Source: Codonopsis lanceolata
Taxonomy: Eukaryota; Streptophyta; Magnoliopsida; Asterales; Campanulaceae
Direction of reading: 5' to 3'
Assembly (NCBI GenBank): GCA_013146195.2
Contig: CM028377.1
Location: forward strand, 107,548,094 to 107,612,093
DNA: 64,000 bases
Every line of letters begins with the position of its first letter. Position 1 is the first letter of the stretch. Shown one piece after another: positions 22,301 through 31,701 of the stretch. The notes beneath the pieces were generated by a model. It did no database searches. It saw only the letters and a program-made list of their open reading frames with translations, and was not told where the DNA came from. The translations under genes and the position numbers were made by a program.

Positions 22301-25300
22301 TTCAATACTTCAAATGATGAAATGTCAAATAAATTATTCGTCTAAAATTCTTATGCTTATATTATTAAGGGCCTCTTATTTTCTTTTCGCTCTGGACCCT
22401 CAAAAGTTCAGGACCGGCCAAAGGAACTGCAATTTCTTGCTTGACAAAAGAAAGTGATACATTACAAACTATCAGAATCTATAACTGAGGAGGATTATTA
22501 AAATTTGAGCAAAAGAATGGATCTCTTCTTTCGCATAGACATGGCAGGAGGTTCACCCATCCACCAAAAGAAAACAAGGTAAGAAAGTTTACCAGGCATC
22601 CTTCAACTGCAAATTTTAGTATAAAACTACAGACTGCCAAATGAAAAATCTTGGTTACTCTTTGCTCCTCCTCTAAGTTATCATATTTGCCTTTAATCCC
22701 CACATAACCTTCCACGGGAACTCATTGCATGGCTAAGCAATTATAGCGTTATAACAGGTTTTCACTGAGAAGATTCCACTTGGTTGAGGTTTCCAGTTCA
22801 AAGTATCCCCTCAACTCCTGGGGTACTCACTTCATATAAAGCATTCATGAAATGTCGACTTCCTCGAGTTCTTAATCTTGGATATTCCTTCTAAATCTGG
22901 GATCTACTCTGATCTATTATTCACAATGGTAACATAATCTTTTTCGGTTGCCTGTTTATCACAGCAATCTCAAATTGTCAAGTGCACATTGGCTCATCCC
23001 TGCACCATTGATCCAACCAAAATCAGGTTTTATCTCCATTCCTCACTTCCTTTATACAGGCCCGGCCCTGGGCAAAGGCAACATGGGCCACTGAACAGGG
23101 CCCCAAATTTAAGAGGCCCGATTCTTGAAAAAAATTAGGGGAAGTATCGAAGTAGAAAGCGTGACCGGTGACTCAGTTTCTCTCTCTCCCCCAACAGCGC
23201 GACCTCCTCAAGCCGACGGCTCGACTCCCCTTGATTGATTTGTACAACCTTGATTGAACCTTCTTGCTAAAGCCTATAACCTGGCTAGCAGTAGCAACCT
23301 TGAGCCCTAAGTGAAATTAAAATAGTCCAAAGAGAAGAAGTTTCAGTTGCAGAAGAGATTGAAAGAGAATAAATCTTTCTTATTCAAACAGTTGAACCAC
23401 TTTTTTGAATAAATTTTGGGAAAGTAGCTTGATTGTTAGTCTGTCATTGCTTTTAATTTGAGCCTCAGAAAGAAAAGAATTGGGAGCAGGAGAAGATGAG
23501 AAGCTGTTATATTGGGGCAAATTTTGGGAAAGTAGCTTGATTGCTAGTCTGTCATTGCTTTTAATTTGAGCCTCAGAAAGAAAAGAATTGGGAGCCGGAG
23601 AAGATGAGAAGCTGTTATATTGGAGCTCGACAGCGATTCAAGAAATCAATTCAATCCTTCCACTTGTGGATAGTATGTTTTGATCAGCAATTTTTTAACT
23701 TATGTGGCTGTGTTTGAAGAGTTTTGGCGGTTAGTGTGTGACGCCATGAGATAAGAACCCAAGATCTCCTAGAAAGGTTTTAGAATGAATGACTCCGCGA
23801 CCCAACGCCCTCGAGATAACGCGAACCTTGAAATTGTGAATGACGCCACAATTGGGATGACTCTCCAACTGATAAGTCGAATTCAATCATAAACAATGAA
23901 TCCATGATGTTTATAATCCGAGCTTCCAATCTAGGACATTGGACACTCAAATAAGAACACACAATTTTCTATCCAGAAAATCAACTCATTTTTTATTCAT
24001 CCATCAACTCTTTAAAACAATGTTTAAGAATGCCTTTATATAAGGCTTACAAAATAAATCTTAATTCTTGTAGAAAAAGAAATCTAATTAGAAGAAAACT
24101 TTTAATCCTAAACTTTAGGAAAAAGAAATCTAATTAAAAGGAAACTAAAACCCTAAAAATACCCAAACAGTAAAACACCCAAAATAAAACAAAAAACACG
24201 TCAGAGCGGACGCAAGCGGACGCGGTCGCCTTTGGCCGGATGAAGCGAGCGCTTTCTTCACATATTGTGTGCGCTCAAAATTGTTAACATCTTTCCTGAC
24301 TTGCTACTTGACCCCTTGAAGTATTCAAAAAGTTTTCTAAGCTTACAAACTTGACTCCAAGCTTCCAAACTTGACAAATAAATCCATGAACTTTTGGAAA
24401 CAATTTTAAGGCTTGTCTCGATCGTATCATACCCCTCCTTTAGAAAATGATTTGTCCTCAAATCCGAACATGGAACCCGATGATCTGCCGTGAAACAAGA
24501 TCCATCCAATTCGCCCATTGAGTTGAGAAGAAGTAGTCATCGACCATCCGTTTGATTAATCAAGAACAAGACAAAGTTGGAGCTTCAAGATCAAATGTGT
24601 CTTCATGTACATGTGACAACTTCAAGTTTTCTCGAACCACCTTCAACTTCCTCTCTTCTTCATCTCTCTCAACTTTCTCTCTCAATTTTCTTTCTCAATA
24701 TTTTCCCTTACAATCCTTTCCTTTTCAATTTTCTCTTTTTCTCTTTTTCAATTTTTCAATTTTTTATTTTTCAATTCTCTTTTTCACTTCTTTTTTTTTC
24801 AATCTTCCATTCACTCATGCTCTTTTGGAAAACCAATAGATCATCACGAACTTGAGCAAGTGTTAAAGGCACTAAAGAGATCTCCCTATTTCCATACATG
24901 AAGTTATATTTCTTTGTACCCATCACATCGTAAGTTGCTCTTTGGTAAATTTGTCATGGTTTCCCAAGTAATAAGTGACTAGCCTCCATCGGTACTACAT
25001 CACACCACCGTATCAGAATACTTCCCTATTCGGAAAGTGACTAGGGTTTGTTGGGAGACATGCACTTGCCCATTGACATGTAGCCTTAGCAACTCATAAG
25101 GTTGCGGATGTGTAAAGATTGGTCGCCTTAACCTCTCAACCATATAGGAGCTAGCAAAATTAGAGCCACTATCTCCATCAATAACCATACTACATAACCT
25201 TATTACTCAAGTAACATCTAGTAAGAAATATGTGTTTTCTCCATGCCTCAATCATGAACTCACTACCCACTATCCCTCGAAAAAATTCCGTCCAATCATC

Positions 25301-28300
25301 AATAGCCAATGGTTTAGGAAGTTCGGACATGGTGATTATTTTGGTGATTCACTTCCTTACGTCTACTCAAGATCACAAAAAAAAAATTTTTTTAAATAAC
25401 AAATCCTAGAACAATTAGGATTTCAAAATTGAAAAACAAGACGATTAAACAAGGATTGATGATCCAAGTTCAAGACAACTAGAAGAAAATCAAAACAACA
25501 CTAACAGTTTTTTTTTAAACACGAACCCTAGCGGAATTAGGGTTTTAACAACTAGAACGATAATAACGCAAAATTAAGATAGAATGGAATTACCGTAACT
25601 AGAATCGCTCTTATACCAAATGATGAGAACCCAAGATTTCCTAGAAAGGTTTAGGGTGAATGACTCCGCGACCCAACGCTGCAACGCCCTCGAGATGACG
25701 CGAACTTTGGAATTGTGAATGACGCCACAATTGGGATGACTCTCCAACTCATAAGTTGAATTCAATCATAAACAACAAATCCACGATGTTTATAATCCGA
25801 GCTACCAATCCCGGATACTCAAATAAGAACACACAATTTCCTATCCAGAAAATCAACTTAATTCTTATTCATCCATCAACTCTCTAAAACAATGTTTAAG
25901 AATGCCTTAATATAAGGCTTGCAAAATAAATCATAATTCTTGTAGGAAAAAAAAAATCTAATTAAAAGGAAACTTTTAATCCTAAACTTTAGGAAAAAGA
26001 AACCTAATTAAAAGGAAACTAAAACTCTAAAAAAAAACCAAACAGTAAAACACCCAAAATATTAAGCTCCTTTGATTGAGCTCCTCTTGCAATTCAAGTG
26101 AAGGTGGAAACTTTTTCAAGTTTTAAATTGGGATTTCGGAGGAGGAATTCAGAAAAAATGATAAACCATGTTATTTCGCTCCTTTCATAGCTACATGAAA
26201 ATAATTTTAATATTATAAAGGCCAAATTACTATTTTCCCCCCAAAGTATTCACCTAATCCCACTTTGCTACCCAACTTACGTTTTGTGTCATTTCCATAT
26301 CTGATAGTCATTTTTCCCAGTTTGCCCTCTAGCTGTGACGAGCATTAGAAAACTACGAGAAAAGTTAGCATGTGCATCCCACATGCAAAGGTAATTTAGT
26401 CCTTTAATTATTTTTGAGACCCACTACTCAAACCCTACTGAGTCAACTCATTTTCATACAACTGGGTATCTAATTCAACCTAATCACTCAGTCATGAATT
26501 ACAAATCAACAATGTAATTCATACTTTCAGTCTCACATAAGGCTTCCCATTTCCATCCAATCTTAATTACTTCACTCAAATGAAAAATTCGCTAAATTAA
26601 AGATCAGAAACACACAAAAATGCAGATCAAACAAACTTCCTGCTTAAGCTTATATGACTAGTAGATAAAGAATAGTGAAAGGCCCAACAGGATCTTATCT
26701 TAGCTTTGAGAAAGATCGAGTCAATACACTGCGTCTTGGGCCTAGGAGAATCAACCCTATCTTTGAAGCTTCACTTAATCTCCATTCTCTTTTTTGATTA
26801 TCAAGAACATAGTCATACTTCTGTATGAAAATGAGAAATCTGGGTTAATCTCGTCGGCGTCGTAGATGGCGAGATCGAGCTTGGGATGGTGCCTGCGAGA
26901 TCGAGCTTTGGATGGTGCCGTTGATGGCGCCTACGACAAATTTAAGGGAAATATCCTCTCTATCTCTATCTCTCTCTCACGATCATATCTGGTTTTCACG
27001 CATCAAGATCTGTGTCTGTGGGAGCCAAAGTTAAGAGATACATTTTCCTGTATTTTGGTGACTGTAAATTCTTCCAAGTTAGTAAATGTTGGCTGTTATA
27101 GATCTTAGGGTGTGCACGTCTCTAGACTCTCGTATCCTCTTCATCTCTCGGTGCCTTCATCTTCAACGGCTGTGAACAACACTGGCCGTTGTACATGTCG
27201 GCAATCTCCTTTTACTTCTTTCCTTTCTCCGTGCCCTACTAGAAGCCATGGCCGACCGTACCCGTTGCCCACTTATTTGACCCGATTACTACTAGTTTTA
27301 TTTTTGTGATTTAATTTTATTTGGGTTCTTTCTGCCACGAGAAACGCGGAATCAAGATTGTTGTAAGGGCTTTTACTCTTCCACATTCGACTGCAGACGA
27401 GAAGGAATTGCCTTTAAAGAGGAATCATCATTAGTTTTGATTTTAGTTTTTTGGTATTTAGTCTTATCAAAAAAAAATCTAATCATATACATATTATGTA
27501 TATATAAAAGAGGGACGGATAAAGAAAGGGTAAAAAGACAAAGGACTAAATTACCCCTGCATGAGAGACACACATGCTAACTTTTTGTTAGTTTTCTAGC
27601 ACTTGTCACAGCTAGGGGGCAAACTAGGAAAAATGGCAACATCAGAAATAGAAATGACACAAAACGTAAGTTGGGTAGCAAAGTGGGATTAGGTGAATAC
27701 TTTGGGGGAAAAATAGTAATTTGGCCTATCATAAAATATGTTCATTTTTATCTTTTGATAATTATATTTTATCAATTTTAGGGTCTAATTTTAAATTTAA
27801 GACAAGCCCTCAAAATATCAAGATCGAACGTGCCTTTATATGAATTTGTCAAACAAATCTCAACCAGCTACTATAAACTTCCACAAGCGCACCCCATGCA
27901 GTGTAAGAATCCATCCATAGACAACAGTTTTCCTTGGAGAAGCGCCACAACCATTTACCCAAGCCTTGTTGAAAAGTCTTAGCTTCTTAATACCTACACC
28001 CCCCCCCCCTCTCTCTCTCTCTCTAGTAGATCTACAGATTTTCTTCCACCCAATTAAAGGATAAAGAGAAAATGCATCGGAAGATTATATAGCGTACTTT
28101 TGATTAAGGTAAGTCTCCCTCTTTTAGATAAATATTGACGCTTACAGCCCTCAAGTCCTTTTTCAAATCTCTAAATAACAGGGTTCCACGTTGCCGAGAC
28201 TTACGAGTAACCCCAAGAGGAAGTCCAAGGTATTTGGTTGGCATTGCACCCACCTTGCACCCCAGAATAACTGTCTGAATCTCCCACTCCACTCCAACAA

Positions 28301-29828
28301 CCCCATATTACCAAGCTCAGTCTACCTAACCTAATCCCATGCTGCCAAAAACTTTGTGAACTTTTGCAGCCAAAAATCTTTAAAGTTAAATGGCTTAAAA
28401 TCCGTACCAAAAATAATCATGTGAAGAAGTGGAAATAGATCATCGAGAAGTAAAATGTTAATACCTTGGAAGTTGAGCTAAAAATGTTGAACAACGATCA
28501 CGGAATGTAGTAAGACTGGAACAATCTTGAAGACTAATGCAATCAACATGTGTCCCTGTAAGAAGATGCTTCTCTAAGGGCTTCCGTAAGTTAAAGTCAT
28601 TGCAAAATTCTAACTTCCCATCTGCATCACAAGAGAAAGATGAACTCCTTGGTCAAACTCCCAGTACAGTTCATCCATATAACTAGTAGATTCAATGGAT
28701 GTAACCTTTAAGAAAGACAGTGTCAATGAGTGCGTACACCAAGGTAGTAACTTTCCCAGTGATGAAGTCTTGAGGTTTTAAACTAAACATCAACTTGAAC
28801 TAAAACTGATAATATAACATTAACTTTATCTTCCGTCTCTTACAATTTTCAAAAAATGAGTGCAGATATTCCTGCAACAGAGTATGGAAGTGCACATATG
28901 TTTGCAAAGAAGGGGGAGGAGTCCCTACTCGGACTGCACTACTAAGAGACATTTCATTGCGGAGTATGATTTGAAATATTGTTCAAATCTACATAAATTT
29001 CTGCCCCGAGTAATAATACACATCATTCATAGATATTTGACATAGACAGTAGACCACTTTAATTTTGATTCAAGTCAATTACTCAGCAGAAAGGTTTCTA
29101 CAAATAAACAGTGATGGAAGAAGAAACTGCAGCCCTTAATAAGATTACCTCGCTGACCATCCAAGTTTGGCTGATGGTCCCCAAAGTACTTTTTATATTG
29201 CCAAGCAATCCTCAACCCCTTCTCCTACAAGTCGATGAAATGCCTTAGTTCCACATTTTCATTAACACATTAAAAAGAAAGAGGGAGGTCGGAGAGAGAC
29301 GATAGGAGACAGAGAGAAGAAGGGCACCTGTTCAGCATCCACATTACGAGATTTGTCATCTCTGGACGATACAGGACTCGGTAAAGTCCCAAGAAAAGCT
29401 CTTGGGTCTTTTGATGGACTAGCATAGAGAAGTGGTTGGTTATGTACTAATCCTTGAGACATAAAGTTCCTTAACAAAAGCATGTGATGAGGTGCTTCAG
29501 GATCTTCCATGACCATCACTAGGCTCCCTAAAGCAAATCCACCTCCCAAAATCTCTGTTATTAGGAACAAACATGATAAGAGAACAATTACACCAAATGA
29601 TCCATCCATGACTGCTTTAAATGATAAAATTCTAATTTCATAGAATAAAGTTTTAAAAGTAAACTTTAAATAGAAATGGAAAAAAAGGTGATTACTGTCA
29701 AGATCAGGTATTCCGGAGGAAATAAAGATGGTGCCATTTGGTCCATACTTAAGCCCAGGGACCGAAGAAGCGGGTGTAGCCGAAATGTTGCGAGAGAAAC
29801 TACTAGTCCGAGCCTTGGTAGTAGCCAT
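19151..29828 (-). CDS. ELP4: Elongator complex protein 4 (ELP4), 8 exons
   Basis: Exons on the - strand are 29828-29696, 29554-29328, 29224-29149, 28621-28465, 20995-20917, 20627-20468, 20388-20297 and 19366-19151. They join in frame to 379 residues; Arabidopsis ELP4 (ELO1) is about 355. ELP4 is a RecA-fold subunit that forms the Elp4-Elp5-Elp6 ring of Elongator, which modifies wobble uridines in tRNA. Recognition blocks: SVPGLKYGPNGTIFISSGIP (23-42), ILGGGFALGSLVMVMED (46-62), APHHMLLLRNFMSQGL, LGTLPSPVSSRDDKS, GLRIAWQYKKYFGD, CAGRIAIQSFCAPQC, SPSFSKRWQHLADTLLSVKA, LLTGYQDMVGLLSVHKIARL and SLVLECLNQAPVDGSSG. All introns are GT-AG. An upstream in-frame ATG eight codons earlier is possible; MATTKARTSSFSRN is the family-like start. 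Intron 4 (7.5 kb) is filled with transposons. The C-terminus after SSKTG is longer than usual and could hide a mis-set 3' end. Confidence 0.94.
19599..20110. mobile_element. Possible TIR element in ELP4 intron 7, host of a nested MITE
   Basis: The left edge (ggccctgtttggatggaagg) and the reverse complement of the right edge (gtgtttggttaaggaaagg) are similar, as in common plant MITEs with GTTTGG ends. A Stowaway-like element sits inside. No clear target duplication, so the ends are approximate. Confidence 0.4.
19671..19876. mobile_element. Stowaway-like MITE
   Basis: The inverted ends ctccctcggtctcaaaatta and the reverse complement of ttttaggatggagggag are flanked by TA on both sides (19669-19670, 19877-19878), the Tc1/mariner target duplication. 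It is 206 bp and non-coding. Confidence 0.85.
20297..20388 (-). CDS. ELP4: ELP4 exon 7
   Basis: Residues 278-308 (DEDKELASLLTGYQDMVG...). The acceptor GAAACAG|AT is chosen because an upstream CTGTAG site would create an immediate stop. The donor is ACACAG|GTAAGA. Confidence 0.92.
20468..20627 (-). CDS. ELP4: ELP4 exon 6
   Basis: Residues 225-277 and one base of Asp278 (EWDMLSSIRSLKSMVRLSNA ... KRWQHLADTLLSVKAIP). The acceptor is CTTGCAG|GAA and the donor is CCAG|GTATAT. Confidence 0.92.
20917..20995 (-). CDS. ELP4: ELP4 exon 5
   Basis: Residues 198-224 (YDGNITCAGRIAIQSFCAPQ...). The acceptor is TTGGTCAG|A and the donor is GACATG|GTCAGT. It lies 7.5 kb from exon 4. Confidence 0.9.
21181..22420. 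mobile_element. Non-autonomous TIR transposon (hAT-like, GGCCCGG ends) in ELP4 intron 4
   Basis: The 10-bp aaggaactgc stands on both sides (21171-21180 and 22421-22430). The ends are aggcccggttt and ggaccggcca, imperfectly inverted, with an internal subterminal phrase (gaacagggcccc) shared with the related fragment at 23060. The interior is AT-rich and has an internal tandem duplication of about 190 bp (about 21388-21562 and 21578-21745, each with tatgcatattatatcatata). hAT elements normally duplicate 8 bp, so the superfamily is tentative. Confidence 0.7.
23060..23746. mobile_element. Second GGCCCGG-end transposon, right side lost
   Basis: The left end aggcccggccctgggcaaag and the subterminal phrase ctgaacagggccccaaat match the element at 21181. 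Its right end is not found; an LTR retrotransposon occupies 23747 onward. Confidence 0.55.
23411..23628. repeat. Tandem duplication, about 109 bp twice
   Basis: The segment beginning aaattttgggaaagtagctt and ending gaagctgttatattgg occurs twice back to back with only a couple of differences. The high identity shows a recent local duplication inside the transposon fragment. Confidence 0.85.
23747..24429 (-). repeat. 3' LTR (683 bp) of the - strand protease-only element
   Basis: On the + strand it runs from TGAGATAAGAACCC to CGATCGTATCA. The part 23747-24185 is clearly alike to 25621-26060. Around 24195-24250 it contains GCGGACGC/GCGGTCGCC-type motifs. Confidence 0.8.
24990..25340 (-). pseudogene. 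Retropepsin-like domain remnant
   Basis: A frame at 25188-25000 reads VIDGDSGSNFASSYMVERL, then RRPIFTHPQPYELLRLHVNG and QTLVTFRIGKYSDTVV. This parallels the aspartic-protease-like region of the ORF at 42305 (DGGSCINGVSTTLIEKLGLP, then VHPIPYDLH and QALVSFSIGNYKEE). Here the Asp-Ser-Gly triad of the family is kept. The frame is interrupted just upstream, where gag-like text (ELPKPLAIDDWTEFFRGIVG) precedes it. Confidence 0.7.
25621..26060 (-). repeat. 5' LTR (truncated) of the - strand protease-only element
   Basis: It matches the first 440 bp of the other LTR, then the similarity stops abruptly at cacccaaaata. The U3 part has been lost. Confidence 0.8.
26061..26210. other. Short gap between LTR element and MULE
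   Basis: 150 bp of intron sequence with no recognised element. Confidence 0.3.
26220..27726. mobile_element. MULE (Mutator-like element) with long TIRs, non-autonomous
   Basis: Terminal inverted repeats of about 190 bp begin ggccaaattactattttccc on the left and mirror on the right, with roughly 85-90% identity by eye. Nine-bp flanks tattataaa (26211-26219) and tatcataaa (27727-27735) match with one difference, the MULE signature. No transposase. The interior (26410-27540) includes a GC-richer patch with a 26-bp duplication (gagatcgagctt...ggatggtgcc, 26870-26925) and might carry captured genic DNA, which I cannot identify. Confidence 0.9.
27736..27869. other. Intron 4 gap right of the MULE
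   Basis: AT-rich sequence, nothing recognised. Confidence 0.3.
27870..28440 (-). mobile_element. L1-type LINE fragment in ELP4 intron 4
   Basis: On the - strand frames give KYLGLPLGVTRKS and, further on, GVGIKKLRLFNKA, both typical of the C-terminal half of plant L1 reverse transcriptase (compare KRLKAFNSALVGKWLWRYL in the LINE at 31600). The fragment lacks both ends and is frameshifted. A poly-C and (CT)n tract lies at 28000-28025. Confidence 0.7.
28465..28621 (-). CDS. ELP4: ELP4 exon 4
   Basis: Residues 146-197 and two bases of Arg198 (LEFCNDFNLRKPLEKHLLTG, DCISLQDCSSL). The acceptor is GATGCAG|AT and the donor is CCAAG|GTATTA. A LINE fragment begins about 25 bp into the following intron. 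Confidence 0.9.
29149..29224 (-). CDS. ELP4: ELP4 exon 3
   Basis: Residues 121-145 and one base of Asp146 (EKGLRIAWQYKKYFGD...). The acceptor is CTTGTAG|GAG and the donor is CGAG|GTAATC. Confidence 0.92.
29328..29554 (-). CDS. ELP4: ELP4 exon 2
   Basis: Residues 45-120, including ILGGGFALGSLVMVMED and the PLLYASPSKDPRAFLGTLPS region. The acceptor is TAACAG|AG and the donor is GAACAG|GTGCCC. Confidence 0.92.
29696..29828 (-). CDS. ELP4: ELP4 exon 1
   Basis: Residues 1-44 plus one base of Lys45 (starts MATTKARTSSFSRN, ends GIPDLD). The donor is GACA|GTAATC. Confidence 0.92.
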
Positions 29829-30185
29829 TGCAGTTTTCAGTTTTTCACTCATCCTGCAAAGGAAGAACACATGGATAACAGCTTTTAAGACAAGGTTTTC
29901 CACAGAAAATAATTGCCAGCTCATGTTATGACTATGATTCGAACCGAGAAACTAACAACCATTTCTGTTAAAACAGTGTTTCCTTAAAGCAAGACGTTAG
30001 GAGGTTAATAGAGTGGATGTTCTTTGACAGCATCAACATATAATGTATTTTTTCAAAAGTAAAAAGTCCTTTTAACATATCCAACTATATCCAGCTGGTC
30101 TGCCATCAATGCCTGTTGACAGTAACTTCATAGGAAACCATAAAAGTATTCAGGTGAGTTGATCACCTTCTTTTACCCTTCTGGA
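29829..30185. promoter_or_regulatory. ELP4 upstream region
   Basis: Contains the putative 5' UTR and proximal promoter of ELP4 between its start codon and the first upstream LINE remnant. No confident TATA box was identified. Confidence 0.35.
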
Positions 30186-30775
30186 CTTTTTTTCATTTTC
30201 TTTAATAAGGTAAGAATGTAAATAAAAGAGAAAGCACCAAGGGGGCTCAGCAGACGAGGGGTATACAAAACACCAAAAATAACCGACACCCCTTCTCCGC
30301 CCTACTAGAAGCTATAGAAAAATAATACTTGCCTAAAGCCCCCAACAAAAGATTAAAATGATCACACCTTCAAAAGCTAACAAAAGAATCTAATGAATCC
30401 ACTATGACGAAAAATAAGAATCGATACTTTCAACAATGCAACAGTAATTCCTCCACTTCAAAATTACATTTGTTCCTTTCTCTCCATATACTCAACATAA
30501 GACAAAGAGAAGAAGTAAGCCAGTCATTCTATTGCTGTTTTTCACTCTAACACCAAACCAATCATAGAGAAGGTCCTGGACTGAAGCTGGTATCACCCAC
30601 TCCACAACGAACAATGGAAACAGTCATACATCTCGCCGCCTCGCAATGCAAAAGAAGGCGATTTTTTGATTCTCCGCACCTCTTACACATACAACACCAG
30701 TTCACCAAAACTACTCTTTTTATTTTAATCAACTTAAATAAAAAATGCCTATGTTTGTCTTTCACATCCTGGTAC
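30186..30775 (-). mobile_element. 5'-truncated LINE, 3' end with A-rich tail
   Basis: On the - strand it encodes a zf-RVT remnant (CCMCKRCGESKNRLLLHCEAA), then IWRERNKC in a shifted frame. A 3' UTR-like stretch follows, ending in an A-rich tail at about 30186-30200. Its size and position fit a short, 5'-truncated insertion about 360 bp upstream of the ELP4 start codon. Confidence 0.75.
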
Positions 30776-31701
30776 CCAGCTCTTAGACCCTGTCACACAG
30801 TTGTTTAAGGCATACGGCTAGAGGTGGCAAAGTTTTATCCAATCCATTGGGTTATCCAATATACACATTATAAAAGACTTATTGGGCGTTATCCATTAAC
30901 ACCCAATAAAGTTTTTGGGTGTTAATGGATAACACCTATTAGAGACAAATAACAAAATGGATAACTATGGGTTTTTACCGGGTTATACACTGGGTTTACC
31001 CACTAATGCCACCACCACCACTGCCGGCAACCTCCAGCCTCAGCCACTGTTTCCGGCCACCGCCTTTTGTCGACCACCGCCTCCCACCACCGACCACCGT
31101 CCTTTTCATGATTTTAATTGGCAATCCTTATTGGTAATCATGTTGTTCCACAAGAAGAGTAGTTGTGACTTACACCAAATGTTCTCTTTGTTTGGGCTAA
31201 TATCTCAGATCCTGTTGGATTAAACCTTGTTCAACTGGTGCTTTGATCAATTTAGAATTCTAGTGACGAGCGTTGGACCGTTGGTTGGATTAAGATCTTT
31301 CAACTTGTAAGGCTCTTCACTATCGTAATATCTTCGATTGGAGATGCAGCCAGCCAGGGTGGTTCTGAGCTTCCGTAAGGATGGTTCTCCAACAGTCTTC
31401 CCTTATAAGGCAATGCTACTGGAATATATTTTCTTCTATAATCATTCTTGGTAGCATCAACTCTCAAGCATATTGTTCTCTTCGTCCAGGCATGGAACAA
31501 TATTGAAGTTTTTAGAAGCCCCACCACATCCCATGTAACTTGACAGCTAAATAGTCAATTGAGAATCCATTTGCTCTCTTTTGACTGCTTTTCTATGGAT
31601 ATATGAATTTATTTATTTTTTCATAAGTTAGATATATTAATAATAGCTTCAAAATAGGTGAAGCGTCCTACGTACATAGGAAATATACATTTAGACCCCC
31701 A

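Larger units (their letters stand above)
23747..26060 (-). mobile_element. Degenerate non-autonomous LTR retrotransposon with protease remnant
   Basis: Read on the - strand: a truncated 5' LTR (26060-25621), a primer site TGGTATAAGAGC one mismatch from the usual TGGTATCAGAGC (25618-25607), an internal region of 1.2 kb, a polypurine tract CTAAAGGAGGGGTA (24443-24430), and a 3' LTR (24429-23747) with TG...CA ends. The internal region has no RT or integrase. It carries a retropepsin-like fragment and a long purine-rich tract (pyrimidine-rich on +, about 24640-24810). It is related to the element at 41188-44521 through the protease-like segment. Confidence 0.8.

Noticed and set aside
28860..29045. 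Small frame in ELP4 intron 3
   Set aside because: It lies wholly in an intron between well-supported exons and shows no motif.
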